Below, one piece after another: positions 1 to 7,661 of a stretch of 64,000 bases of DNA. A program made the position numbers and the translations under genes. Source of the stretch: JALZEG01 sp046263255 (GTDB lineage Bacteria > Actinomycetota > CADDZG01 > WHSQ01). The stretch covers positions 1-64,000 of the forward strand of contig JBHELD010000026.1 of assembly GCA_046263255.1 (NCBI GenBank). Reading direction: 5' to 3'. A model generated the notes under the pieces. The model worked only from the letters and a program-made list of their open reading frames with translations, was not told the origin of the DNA and did no database searches. Numbering within the stretch: the stretch's first letter is position 1; the number at the start of each line of letters is the position of its first letter.

Positions 1-2809
1 CCCCGAAGACGCGATGGGCGTCACCCGAGTGGCTCGTGCGCTGCACCATGCAGTTGCCCTGCGGGCAGTCGTACGCGAACGCGGCCACGCCGGTCACCAT
101 CGCCGGTTGGTCGGATCCCTGCAGCGTGCAGTCGAGCGTCCACTCCTTCGGAGCGGAGCCCGACGGGAGCGTCGACGTGCCGCACTGCGTCCAGGCGCCG
201 GATCCCGGCGTCGCCAGTGAGCTCGCCCTCGTGTAGTAGAGGTGGAAGCCCTCGGCACCCGCGCTGGCGACGCCGCGCATCGTCAGCTTGCCGCGCACGA
301 AGCTCGCGCGCTGGCCGTCGAGCGGCGCCGTGATCTCGAGGGTCTCGAAGGGGACGTCCTGTGGGTTGGTCTGCGTCGGAGAGTTGTTCACGGTGACCGA
401 CTGCTCCACCGTGATGTTCGTGTCCTTGATCCGCGCCACGAGCGTGTACGACCCGTCCGCGACGTCGACCGGCCAGTAGGCCTCGAACGTGTCGCTCTCG
501 CCGACGCGGGTCGCGTCGGCGATCTTTACGAGCGGGGCGGTGCCGGAACGGTAGAAGACCTCGACGCCGGGCACGGGCAGCAGGGAGGAGACGCGGGTGA
601 CGATGTGGTACGCGGTGTCGACGTCCTCCTTCCTGCCGACGTTCGTGACGTTCCCGTAGGGCGACGGGTTCAGGAAGCTGATCGCGGCGTCGCCCGTCGA
701 CTGGATCCAGTTCGTCGTGGCGGTGGAGGTGGCCTCTCCCGTTGCCTGGTCGTCGTTGTCGAAGGGGGCCTCGCCGCCGTCGTACCAGGCCGTCAACGTG
801 GTGTCGCCGGCGACGGGAGACATGATCCCGACGACGAAGTTGCCCTGGTCGTTCGTCTCGCCCTCCGTGTGCTGGGCGACGGGAGGCTGGCCCGCGTGAG
901 CCATCTCCCCCTGGTCCTCCGCGTTATGGCCCGTGCCCCGGTCGGGGGCCTGGCGCTGGGACGCGTCGGACGGGTCGCAGAAGTCGAGGTCGTTGTTCGG
1001 GCCCGTTGCGTGGACGTCGACGTTCGCTCCCCTCACCGCCCGCGCGCCTCCACGGACGCGGACGACGAATCGCTGGCACGACCCCGCCGGCGCCGTCGCG
1101 CCCGTCGGGTCGATAGTCACGGCGGGGGCCGAAGGGAGCCACTGGGCGAAGTTCGTATCCTGAGGCGCGGTGGCGGAGACGAGGTCATCGTCGGCCGGCC
1201 GCCTTTCCGACTCGGACGTTAGCGACTCGTCGTCGACCCAGGCCGTGATGGCGCTGTCGCCGAGGCTCGCGGAGTAGACGTGGAACCGCCACTGCCCGAA
1301 CGACGTCCCGCCACCGCCGGTCAGCCCGGTCCCGAACTGCGACTCGAGATGCTTGAGGTCGTCGTCCCCGGGAACGTTGTGGTCACCCTGCTGCGCCGCC
1401 TCGGCGGCCCCGATAGTGGGATCGCAGCTCGCCAGGCGCTCTATCGACGTGTGGCCCTTGTCGGGAGGCAGGTCCGCGCCGTTGGCGCTGGCCGCCGACG
1501 TGTCCTCGCCAAACCGGATCTGGTCGTCCGGTCCCGTCACGTGGATGTCGACATTCGCGCCCTGGACCGGCCGGTCGAGCTGGTCCGTCACCGTGACGGT
1601 GTAGGTGAGGCACCTCAGCCCGGCCTGCTCGTGCCGCCGCGACGGCTGGTCGGGCACGGGGCTCGAGTCGAGGTCGATCTTCAACTCGCTCGGGTCGGGC
1701 ACGTACGGCTGCACGCGGTGGGCATCTGCCCCCTCCTGGCTCGGCTCTCTGACGTTCGCGCCCGCGGCGCCAGACCCCGGGTCGTCTGTCTCCTGATCCT
1801 GAACGGCTAGCGCCGCAACCGCCGTCACCTGCGAGGGGACGTCTTCTCCAACCAGCGTGCACGGTCCCGCGAACGTCCTGGAGAAGTCGGCACGTGGCGC
1901 GCTGGGCGTAATGGTCCCGCACGCCTTGTACACCGGCTCGACGCCGATGGGCGAGACCGAATAGAAGAGCCTCACCTGATAGACGTTGCGGTTCCCCTGT
2001 TGGCCCGTCTCCGGCGAGCTGGTACCCACCACACCCTGGCTCGTCGTCCCGTTGACGATCGTCCGCCACAAGCCACCCGGCCCACTCGGCTTGTAGAAGC
2101 CGAGTGGACCGGCCTGCGACGGCCACAACAGCTCGACGGTCTCGGCCTCCTCTATCAACGGCTCGCCGAGGTTCAACGACGTGTCGTGCTGCATCCGGAC
2201 GGGAACCTCGTGGGCGGCGACCTCCTCGAACCCCGACGCGGTCTGCGAGAACATACGCACGGCGAATGTCCCAAATCCGGGGGAGATCGTGTTCTCGGGA
2301 ACGTTCCAGACGAGCTCGTAGGTGTCGTCGCTGCCGGGCACGGGTGTCAACTGGCCCACAGTGACCTCGTTCTGGCCCTCTGCGGCGTAGTAAGCCTCGA
2401 TCAAGACGTTGGGCGGCGGGTTCTTCACCACCGCGACGACGTGGTACCTCTCGTCGGTCCCGTCGTACTCGTCGGAGATCTTCGGAGGGTCGGGATCAGC
2501 GGTCGGGTTGGCCGGGTCGCTAGGGTCCCGCGGCGGCTCGGTGAACCTGAAGTGCGGGTCGTAGCTCAAGCTGGGGTTCAACAGGAAGATCTGGGGTCCC
2601 GCCGGCCCCGTCGGCGACGGGCTCCCGGAGGGAGATCCGCTCGGCGACGGCTGCATCGAGAAAGCGATCGAGCCGGTGAAGCCCATCGAGGCGCCGGCGA
2701 GCACCAGCATCAGACACGTCACAGCGGCGATCACGCCGAGCGACATCCGTGCGGCCACGCGCTGCTCGTCCGCCGCCAGCGGGAACGACTTCCTGATCCT
2801 AGATATCAA
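1..2809 (-). CDS. Large exported Ig-like surface protein, 3' end off the window
   Basis: About 936 residues are visible and the frame is open to base 1, so the C-terminus is missing. The start is a TTG (2807-2809) six bases after a perfect AGGAGG; an in-frame GTG just before it is too close to that site. Residues 24-44 form a hydrophobic export signal, followed by a short Ser/Pro/Gly linker. A beta-rich domain opening with NPSLSY and containing YHVVAVV follows at about 65-170, and a second copy (NPSPY, YHIVTRV) appears near residue 708. Between them are Ig-like stretches with the recurring phrase GANVDVHATGP, also present in the proteins at 11241-15206 and 15261-17720. There is no enzymatic motif. 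It is probably a structural or adhesive surface protein; that role is inferred from architecture only. Confidence 0.8.
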   Translation of the reverse strand, partial: MISRIRKSFPLAADEQRVAARMSLGVIAAVTCLMLVLAGASMGFTGSIAFSMQPSPSGSPSGSPSPTGPAGPQIFLLNPSLSYDPHFRFTEPPRDPSDPANPTADPDPPKISDEYDGTDERYHVVAVVKNPPPNVLIEAYYAAEGQNEVTVGQLTPVPGSDDTYELVWNVPENTISPGFGTFAVRMFSQTASGFEEVAAHEVPVRMQHDTSLNLGEPLIEEAETVELLWPSQAGPLGFYKPSGPGGLWRTIVNGTTSQGVVGTSSPETGQQGNRNVYQVRLFYSVSPIGVEPVYKACGTITPSAPRADFSRTFAGPCTLVGEDVPSQVTAVAALAVQDQETDDPGSGAAGANVREPSQEGADAHRVQPYVPDPSELKIDLDSSPVPDQPSRRHEQAGLRCLTYTVTVTDQLDRPVQGANVDIHVTGPDDQIRFGEDTSAASANGADLPPDKGHTSIERLASCDPTIGAAEAAQQGDHNVPGDDDLKHLESQFGTGLTGGGGTSFGQWRFHVYSASLGDSAITAWVDDESLTSESERRPADDDLVSATAPQDTNFAQWLPSAPAVTIDPTGATAPAGSCQRFVVRVRGGARAVRGANVDVHATGPNNDLDFCDPSDASQRQAPDRGTGHNAEDQGEMAHAGQPPVAQHTEGETNDQGNFVVGIMSPVAGDTTLTAWYDGGEAPFDNDDQATGEATSTATTNWIQSTGDAAISFLNPSPYGNVTNVGRKEDVDTAYHIVTRVSSLLPVPGVEVFYRSGTAPLVKIADATRVGESDTFEAYWPVDVADGSYTLVARIKDTNITVEQSVTVNNSPTQTNPQDVPFETLEITAPLDGQRASFVRGKLTMRGVASAGAEGFHLYYTRASSLATPGSGAWTQCGTSTLPSGSAPKEWTLDCTLQGSDQPAMVTGVAAFAYDCPQGNCMVQRTSHSGDAHRVFG

Positions 2810-3021
2810 CACACACCTCCTGGGGTGCGGCTCCGCCCCTCAGCGTCGTTTGATCGGCCCGGTCAAGTATCACCGACAGTCGACTCAGGCGGTGGGATGC
2901 GTTCGGAGCCTCTACCAGCATCAACGCTCGGGCGGGGGCCGGGGTTGCGCGGTGGCCGATCCGTCCACGGTCAGCCTTCTCCATACCTTTCCAGAGGCCC
3001 CGGCGGTTTGGCTAAAGCAAG

Positions 3022-3046
3022 AAGCCGGCCCCCCAAGGGCCGGCTT
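3022..3046 (-). terminator. Intrinsic terminator-like hairpin after the 3070-5424 gene
   Basis: A perfect 10-base inverted repeat, AAGCCGGCCC / GGGCCGGCTT, with a five-base loop, lies 24 bases beyond the stop of the minus-strand gene. No long T-tract follows. Confidence 0.65.
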
Positions 3047-3069
3047 CCCCTGCTTACCGTGGTCGGTCG

Positions 3070-5424
3070 TCAGCCGCGCCGTGTTCGGATGACGATCCGG
3101 TTGCTCGTGTTCGCCTCGTGGTTGTCGTCCTGCTTCCTCCACAGGACCCGGAAGGTCCTGGTCCCCCGCCAGTTCGCGGTGACGACGAACCGGTACCGTG
3201 ACCGCACGTTCAGGTCGTCGCGTGCGACTGCGACGAACCGCCCGCCCTTCCTCCGCTGGAGGACGACCGTCGTCCCGTCGTGGTCGGGCTTGACCCGGCC
3301 GACGATGCCGACCGTGGACCCGCGCTCGACCGACCGGCGCCCGGAGCGACCCGTCACCTTCACCCTGACGAGGACGGTCTCGGACTCGGACGTCGCGTCC
3401 GCGCACTGGTCGTGGCGCGGTGCGACCGCGATGTACTCGGCGCCCTCGGTCACCTGGAAGCTGACCTCGTAGCGGCCTTCCGCGTCCGTGTTGTCCGACT
3501 CGAAGTCGGTGAACTGGCTCTCGCCGAGCAGGCGGCGCTGGATCCGGACGAACTCGCCGGCGTCCTCACACGACTGGTCGGGCGAGATGATCTGTCCCTG
3601 CAGCGTGATCTCCCCGGGAAACACGACCTCGTTGGACGAGGCGAAGAGCGAGATCGTGCGAGAGCTCTGCTGCGGGCTTGACGTCGTGCCGGTGGGTGAC
3701 CCCGTCGGCGAGCCGGTCGGGGACCCGGTGGGCGAGCCGGTGGGGCTCCCGGTCGGTGAGCCCGTGGGGCTGCCGGTGGGCGAGCCCGTGGGGCTGCCGG
3801 TGGGCGAGCCGGTGGCAGTCCCGGTCGCGGTGGCGGTCGCAGAGCCGGTCGGCGACGGACCGGTGGCCGACGCGCTCCAGGTCTTCCTCACGTCGTCGGC
3901 GAAGTCGGTCTCACCGGTGCAATTCGTGCCGGGCGGCTGCGCCGGGAGCGCGCACGCCTCCGGGTTCGCGCCGCCCGGATCGGGGTCCGTTCCGGCTCCC
4001 TCTAGCCGGGCCTCGATCCGGTTGTCGCCGGCCGCCGGCTCGTTCTGCCGGATTCCCACGTCCGTCAGCCCCGTTTGGTCCGCGTTAGTGGTGATCGTGT
4101 TGGGGTTCGCGTTGCCGCTCTGGATCGTCTTGGTGATCTGCTGGCCCTCCTGCGACGAGAACCACGCGTCGGGGGTGTCGTCCTCGATGGCCCAGATGAC
4201 GTTGTTCGATGTCGGGCCGCCGTCGCACGCGTCGCCGGCGGTGTTCGACACTTTCTTGCCGTCGGTGACGAAGGCCGTGATGATGTGCTCGGTGCCGAAG
4301 GCGTTGGTGTCGGTCTCCGGATCCGCGTCCACGCACGTCGCAGCCTCCGGCTGCGTGTAGACGAGGAAAAGGCGCGGCTGCTGCTCCGCTGCGGCCTCGC
4401 CCGAATGGAACCTCGTGAAGTTGTCCCCGGCGCCGATAACATCCCTGAGCTCCCACCCGTTGAACGCCGCGCCGCGCTCGTTGACGTCGTCGAGGTCGGC
4501 CGTGACGTTCCACCTCGCGAACTGCGGGAACGTCTCGATCGTCGCGGTGGCGGTGGCACTGGACGCGCTCTGCGGCTCGGCACCCGTGCGTGCGTCGGTC
4601 GTGGTGGAGCTTGCGGCGCCGGGACAGTTCTGGCTGCTCGCGGAGTCGTTCGATCCCTCGGTCCAGTCGGCCGAGGTGATCCGGTGGGCGCCGATCGAGC
4701 CGGGCGCCCCTTCGGTGTAGCTCGTCGTCTGGACCTGTGCCAGCAACAGCGCGCCCCACAGCCGATCGATCGCGGTCGCGGCCGGCATCGTGTCGGCCTC
4801 GAGGAAAGTCGTAATGCGGTTGTTCTGGTGCACCCTCAAGTTCGGGCACTGCCCGTGGTTCCAGTTCGGGGGCTCGTCGTCGTTGACCCAGGTGTCGTCG
4901 TTGATGTCCTGGCGCGAGCGGACGAGCGACGCGTCGCTGTCGGTGTTCGAGTGGCCCTCGCCGTCGGTGACGGTCGCGTTGAGCGTTACCGTGAAGGTCG
5001 CGACGTTGCTCTGGTTCAGGTTGTAAATCGCGGTGATCTGCCGCGTCTCACCCGCCGGCAGGGTCCCGAGGTTCCACTGGCAGGTACGGCCCGGATCCTC
5101 GCGCGTCCCCTCGTTGTCGCAGGAAGGCGCGCCCGGCGACGGGGAACTGGTAGCGCTCGGAGGCGGATTGCTGCTCTCGAAGGTCGTGTCGCTCGGAACG
5201 TTGCTCCGCACGGTGACGTTCGTCGATTGCGCCGTCCCCTGGTTGCGCACGACGATCGCGTAGGTGACCTGCGTGTTGCTCGCCGACTGGACGTCGATGC
5301 CGACGGTCGGCAACGCCTCGCCGGCTTGCTGGCCGGTGGCGTTGATCACGGTGAAGAGCGTCGCGATCATCGCGGCGCTCAGCGCGAGTGATATCCGCGC
5401 GGGCCATTTCCCGGTGCGAGCCAT
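3070..5424 (-). CDS. Exported protein with DUF11-like, DNRLRE-like and Ig-like domains and TGSP repeats
   Basis: 784 residues from an ATG at 5422-5424 preceded by GGAAGGGGA. The frame stays open further upstream, but that part overlaps the whiB-like gene and is not coding. Residues 1-32 are a signal peptide. A DUF11-type repeat (about 38-150; VVRNQGTAQSTNVTV, GTLPAGETRQI) is followed by a DNRLRE/CBM96-like region (about 155-330), an Ig-like module with the family phrase DADPETDTN and a KTW end, about ten Thr-Gly-Ser-Pro repeats (521-578), and a C-terminal beta-sandwich pair with a basic end (RIVIRTRRG). The tail resembles the ends of the proteins at 11241-15206 and 15261-17720. No sortase motif or transmembrane anchor is visible at the C-terminus. 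Probable secreted or wall-associated structural protein; function unknown. Confidence 0.85.
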   Translation of the reverse strand: MARTGKWPARISLALSAAMIATLFTVINATGQQAGEALPTVGIDVQSASNTQVTYAIVVRNQGTAQSTNVTVRSNVPSDTTFESSNPPPSATSSPSPGAPSCDNEGTREDPGRTCQWNLGTLPAGETRQITAIYNLNQSNVATFTVTLNATVTDGEGHSNTDSDASLVRSRQDINDDTWVNDDEPPNWNHGQCPNLRVHQNNRITTFLEADTMPAATAIDRLWGALLLAQVQTTSYTEGAPGSIGAHRITSADWTEGSNDSASSQNCPGAASSTTTDARTGAEPQSASSATATATIETFPQFARWNVTADLDDVNERGAAFNGWELRDVIGAGDNFTRFHSGEAAAEQQPRLFLVYTQPEAATCVDADPETDTNAFGTEHIITAFVTDGKKVSNTAGDACDGGPTSNNVIWAIEDDTPDAWFSSQEGQQITKTIQSGNANPNTITTNADQTGLTDVGIRQNEPAAGDNRIEARLEGAGTDPDPGGANPEACALPAQPPGTNCTGETDFADDVRKTWSASATGPSPTGSATATATGTATGSPTGSPTGSPTGSPTGSPTGSPTGSPTGSPTGSPTGSPTGTTSSPQQSSRTISLFASSNEVVFPGEITLQGQIISPDQSCEDAGEFVRIQRRLLGESQFTDFESDNTDAEGRYEVSFQVTEGAEYIAVAPRHDQCADATSESETVLVRVKVTGRSGRRSVERGSTVGIVGRVKPDHDGTTVVLQRRKGGRFVAVARDDLNVRSRYRFVVTANWRGTRTFRVLWRKQDDNHEANTSNRIVIRTRRG
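3692..3823 (-). repeat. 12-base tandem repeat encoding Thr-Gly-Ser-Pro
   Basis: Eleven imperfect 12-base units, such as GTGGGCGAGCCG and GTGGGGCTGCCG on the plus strand, lie inside the 3070-5424 gene and encode its TGSP linker. Units differ mainly at wobble positions. Copy number could change in frame by slippage. Confidence 0.85.
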
Positions 5425-5573
5425 ACGGTTATCCCCTTCCGAAGGTTCTCGACGCCTGCTGGAACCTAGCACCTGCGGTCCACCCGACACTTCCCCCTGG
5501 AAGGTTAAACGTGAGCGCGCCCGCAGAGGTTGCCTACGGCTGAGTGTCCCCAGGAAAGACCGGCGGATGCGGG

Positions 5574-5858
5574 TCAGGAGGCCCGGCGGGCGCGGGCGCG
5601 ACGGCGCTTCAGAGAGGCACGCTCCTTGTCGGTGAGGCCCCCCCAGATGCCGTACTTCTGGTTGGTCTCCATGGCGAACTCGAGGCACGGCTCGGCGACG
5701 GGGCAGGTGCGGCACACGGCCTTCGCACGGCTCTCCCGCGCCTGCTTCTCGAGCTCGGACTCGCCTTCCTCGCCGAAGAACATCAGGTTGTCGAAGGGCC
5801 GGCAGGCCGCTTCCTCCTGCCAGTCCAGCTTCTCCGTGGCGGTGTCCAGCAAGGACAC
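5574..5858 (-). CDS. WhiB-family iron-sulfur regulator
   Basis: 94 residues from a GTG (5856-5858) seven bases after GGAGGG. A TTG 15 bases upstream overlaps the ribosome site and is less likely. The four WhiB cysteines are present (C19, C49, C52, C58), with the CxxC at 49-52, the GIWGG turn at 70-74 and a basic tail (KRRRARARR) for DNA contact. WhiB-like proteins bind a [4Fe-4S] cluster and usually act with the housekeeping sigma factor in Actinomycetota. It sits just upstream of the exported-protein gene at 3070-5424 on the same strand, 149 bases apart, so cotranscription is uncertain. Family assignment is firm; the subtype and targets cannot be told from sequence alone. Confidence 0.95.
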   Translation of the reverse strand: MSLLDTATEKLDWQEEAACRPFDNLMFFGEEGESELEKQARESRAKAVCRTCPVAEPCLEFAMETNQKYGIWGGLTDKERASLKRRRARARRAS

Positions 5859-6025
5859 GGAAAATCCCTCCAATCGCGTTCGAGACGCTCACAGATGCGT
5901 CCGCGGCGCACCTTCTATGTCCGCCCGGACACCTGCGTAAACGACCGCGCGCTCCGGGCTATTCCGGTGCTGCGGCCGGGCGGCGACGGAGGGACGAGCC
6001 CGCCGGGCCCACTGGTCTCGGGGCC

Positions 6026-6049
6026 GTTTCCTGGCCGGCCGCCTGGGTA
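6026..6049 (+). promoter_or_regulatory. SigB-like stress promoter upstream of the csbD-like gene
   Basis: GTTT (6026-6029), a 15-base spacer and GGGTA (6045-6049) match the actinobacterial general-stress sigma consensus (GTTT, 14-16 bases, GGGTA). It lies about 50 bases upstream of a CsbD-type gene, a family typically under stress-sigma control. Confidence 0.6.
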
Positions 6050-6101
6050 GGGACGCAGGCGTACGGGAACGTCCCCGCACCATAGACGAGCGAGGTGGAA
6101 A

Positions 6102-6287
6102 ATGCCAGACCGCGGAGAGCAGCTGGAAGGAAAAGCCAAAGAGGTGGGGGGCAAGCTCACCGGCAACGAGGAGCTCGAGTCGGAGGGCCGGACGCAGAAG
6201 GCCGCCGAGGACACCAAGCAGAAGGTCCAGGAGGGCGCCGACAAGGTAAAGGGCGCCGTGCAAGGGCTCCGAGACGCCGCGCGGTAG
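6102..6287 (+). CDS. CsbD-family general stress protein
   Basis: 61 residues from an ATG with GAGGTGG a few bases upstream. The protein is highly charged and Lys/Glu/Gly-rich, with the family pattern (GEQLEGKAKEVGGKLTG near the N-terminus, VKGAVQGL near the end) and the usual CsbD length of about 60. CsbD-like proteins are small, hydrophilic, cytoplasmic stress-induced proteins of unknown biochemistry. A SigB-like promoter lies upstream. It converges on the glycosyltransferase gene at 6290-7585 with only two bases between the stops. Confidence 0.92.
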   Translation: MPDRGEQLEGKAKEVGGKLTGNEELESEGRTQKAAEDTKQKVQEGADKVKGAVQGLRDAAR

Positions 6288-6289
6288 GC

Positions 6290-7585
6290 CTAGGACGCTC
6301 TATTCCTCCCAGAGCCGGCTCCTTCGGGGGCCGGCTCTTCTTCCGTCGCGGTCTCCGGGGCGGGAGCGGTCGCCGGATCGCGGGCGCCGGGGCGCGTGCC
6401 GGCCCGCAGCGCGAGGAACGTCTCCACGCCGACGAACAGCACGAGGAAGTTGCGCGCGCCGAGCAGCACGAGGGCCGCAGGCTCCACCGCGACGAGGCGC
6501 CCGTAGAAGAACGGGTAGACGAGCTGGGTCAGCAGCGCCACGGGCAGGACGGTCAGGGCGGGCACCGTCAACCAGCTCCGCCGCTCGCACAGCACCGCCG
6601 CCGCGAGAGCCGCGAGCCACAGCATGAACTGCGGCGAGAACACGGTCCCGAGACCCATGGTTCCCGCCATCGTCATGAACATGACCCCGGCCATCTGGGG
6701 CGTCGCGGCGTCGCGGCCCGACCGCCTCAGCCTCACGGCAAGCCACACGCCGGCGGCGACCACGCTCACGGAGAGGACCTGTGAGGCCGCCTTCATCAGG
6801 GGGGCGACCTCCGAGTCGACGTGCAGGGCTCCGAAGCTGTAATTGATCCCGATCACGTGACCGAGCTTGGCCGCGAGCAGGAGCATGAACGCCCACACGC
6901 TCTCGATCTGGATGCCTCGCTCGGCGTGGTAGCCGAGGACGCTCTCGCCCACGTCCTCCAGGAACCCGAGGTACGGGACGAAGAACAGCCCCGCGACGAC
7001 CGCGGCGCCGGCCAGGATCTGTCGGCGCCACGAGGCCGCGAGCACGAGGGGCAGGAACAGCGCGGGGTAGAGCTTCGCGACGGCGCCGTATCCGAGCCAG
7101 CCGCCCCCACCGAACCAGGCCCGCGCCGACAGTCGCTCGATCGCGAGGATCGTCGCCACCGCCGGGACGAGGTCGAGCCGGTTGTACGCGATCGGCCCCA
7201 GCAACGGGATCGCCGCGACCCAGGCCCAGGGGCCGAGCAGGGAGCCCCACCGGCGCGCCAGGAGCAGCAGCGCCACGAACCCGACGAGGTCGACCGCGAG
7301 CATCAACAGCACGAACCGCGTCCGGTACGTGTCGGTGCCCGGCTTCTCGATCGCGGCCAGGACGACGAACGGGAGGGACCCCGGTGGGTACTCGATCCTC
7401 ACCTCGGAGTACGGGTTGAGGTGGTTCCCGAGGATCTGGAACGCCCAGAACTCGTACACCCCGGGGTCGCCGACGACCTCGCTGCCCGAGGGCGCGTAGT
7501 GCTCCGGATGGTCCGCGAGGAACGCGGTCACGCCGCGCGTCGCCGCGAACGCCACGAGCAGGACGACGAGCGCACGGCGGGTCAT
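6290..7585 (-). CDS. GT87-like polyprenol-phosphate-mannose-dependent glycosyltransferase, membrane
   Basis: 431 residues with roughly ten to twelve hydrophobic segments. The first is at residues 5-22, followed by an outward loop (GDPGVYEFWA, then EYPPGSLPF) typical of the DUF2029/GT87 family of GT-C glycosyltransferases. These enzymes move a sugar, in characterised actinobacterial cases mannose from polyprenyl-phosphate mannose, onto an envelope glycan on the outer membrane face. The C-terminal 45 residues are a Pro/Ala/Glu-rich cytoplasmic tail. It lies among exported surface proteins, so glycan or protein decoration is a reasonable but unproven role. Family call is good; donor and acceptor are unknown. 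Confidence 0.8.
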   Translation of the reverse strand: MTRRALVVLLVAFAATRGVTAFLADHPEHYAPSGSEVVGDPGVYEFWAFQILGNHLNPYSEVRIEYPPGSLPFVVLAAIEKPGTDTYRTRFVLLMLAVDLVGFVALLLLARRWGSLLGPWAWVAAIPLLGPIAYNRLDLVPAVATILAIERLSARAWFGGGGWLGYGAVAKLYPALFLPLVLAASWRRQILAGAAVVAGLFFVPYLGFLEDVGESVLGYHAERGIQIESVWAFMLLLAAKLGHVIGINYSFGALHVDSEVAPLMKAASQVLSVSVVAAGVWLAVRLRRSGRDAATPQMAGVMFMTMAGTMGLGTVFSPQFMLWLAALAAAVLCERRSWLTVPALTVLPVALLTQLVYPFFYGRLVAVEPAALVLLGARNFLVLFVGVETFLALRAGTRPGARDPATAPAPETATEEEPAPEGAGSGRNRAS

Positions 7586-7624
7586 CGCCTAGAAGTATCG
7601 CCGTCCGCGCGGCCCCCGCGCGAA

Positions 7625-7648
7625 GAGGCCGGCCCGAAGGCCGGCCTC
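7625..7648 (-). terminator. Hairpin after the RTX/Ig-like gene
   Basis: Ten-base inverted repeat GAGGCCGGCC / GGCCGGCCTC with loop CGAA, 14 bases past the stop of the 7662-11057 gene. No strong T-tract. Confidence 0.6.
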
Positions 7649-7661
7649 CGCTCGCTGCGCG

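Noticed and set aside
3692..3823. Tandem repeat considered as a CRISPR array
   Set aside because: Units are 12 bases with no spacers and encode a protein linker.
5425..5892. Upstream extension of the 3070-5424 gene
   Set aside because: The open frame continues through the WhiB gene in another frame, but the good ribosome site and signal peptide start at 5424.
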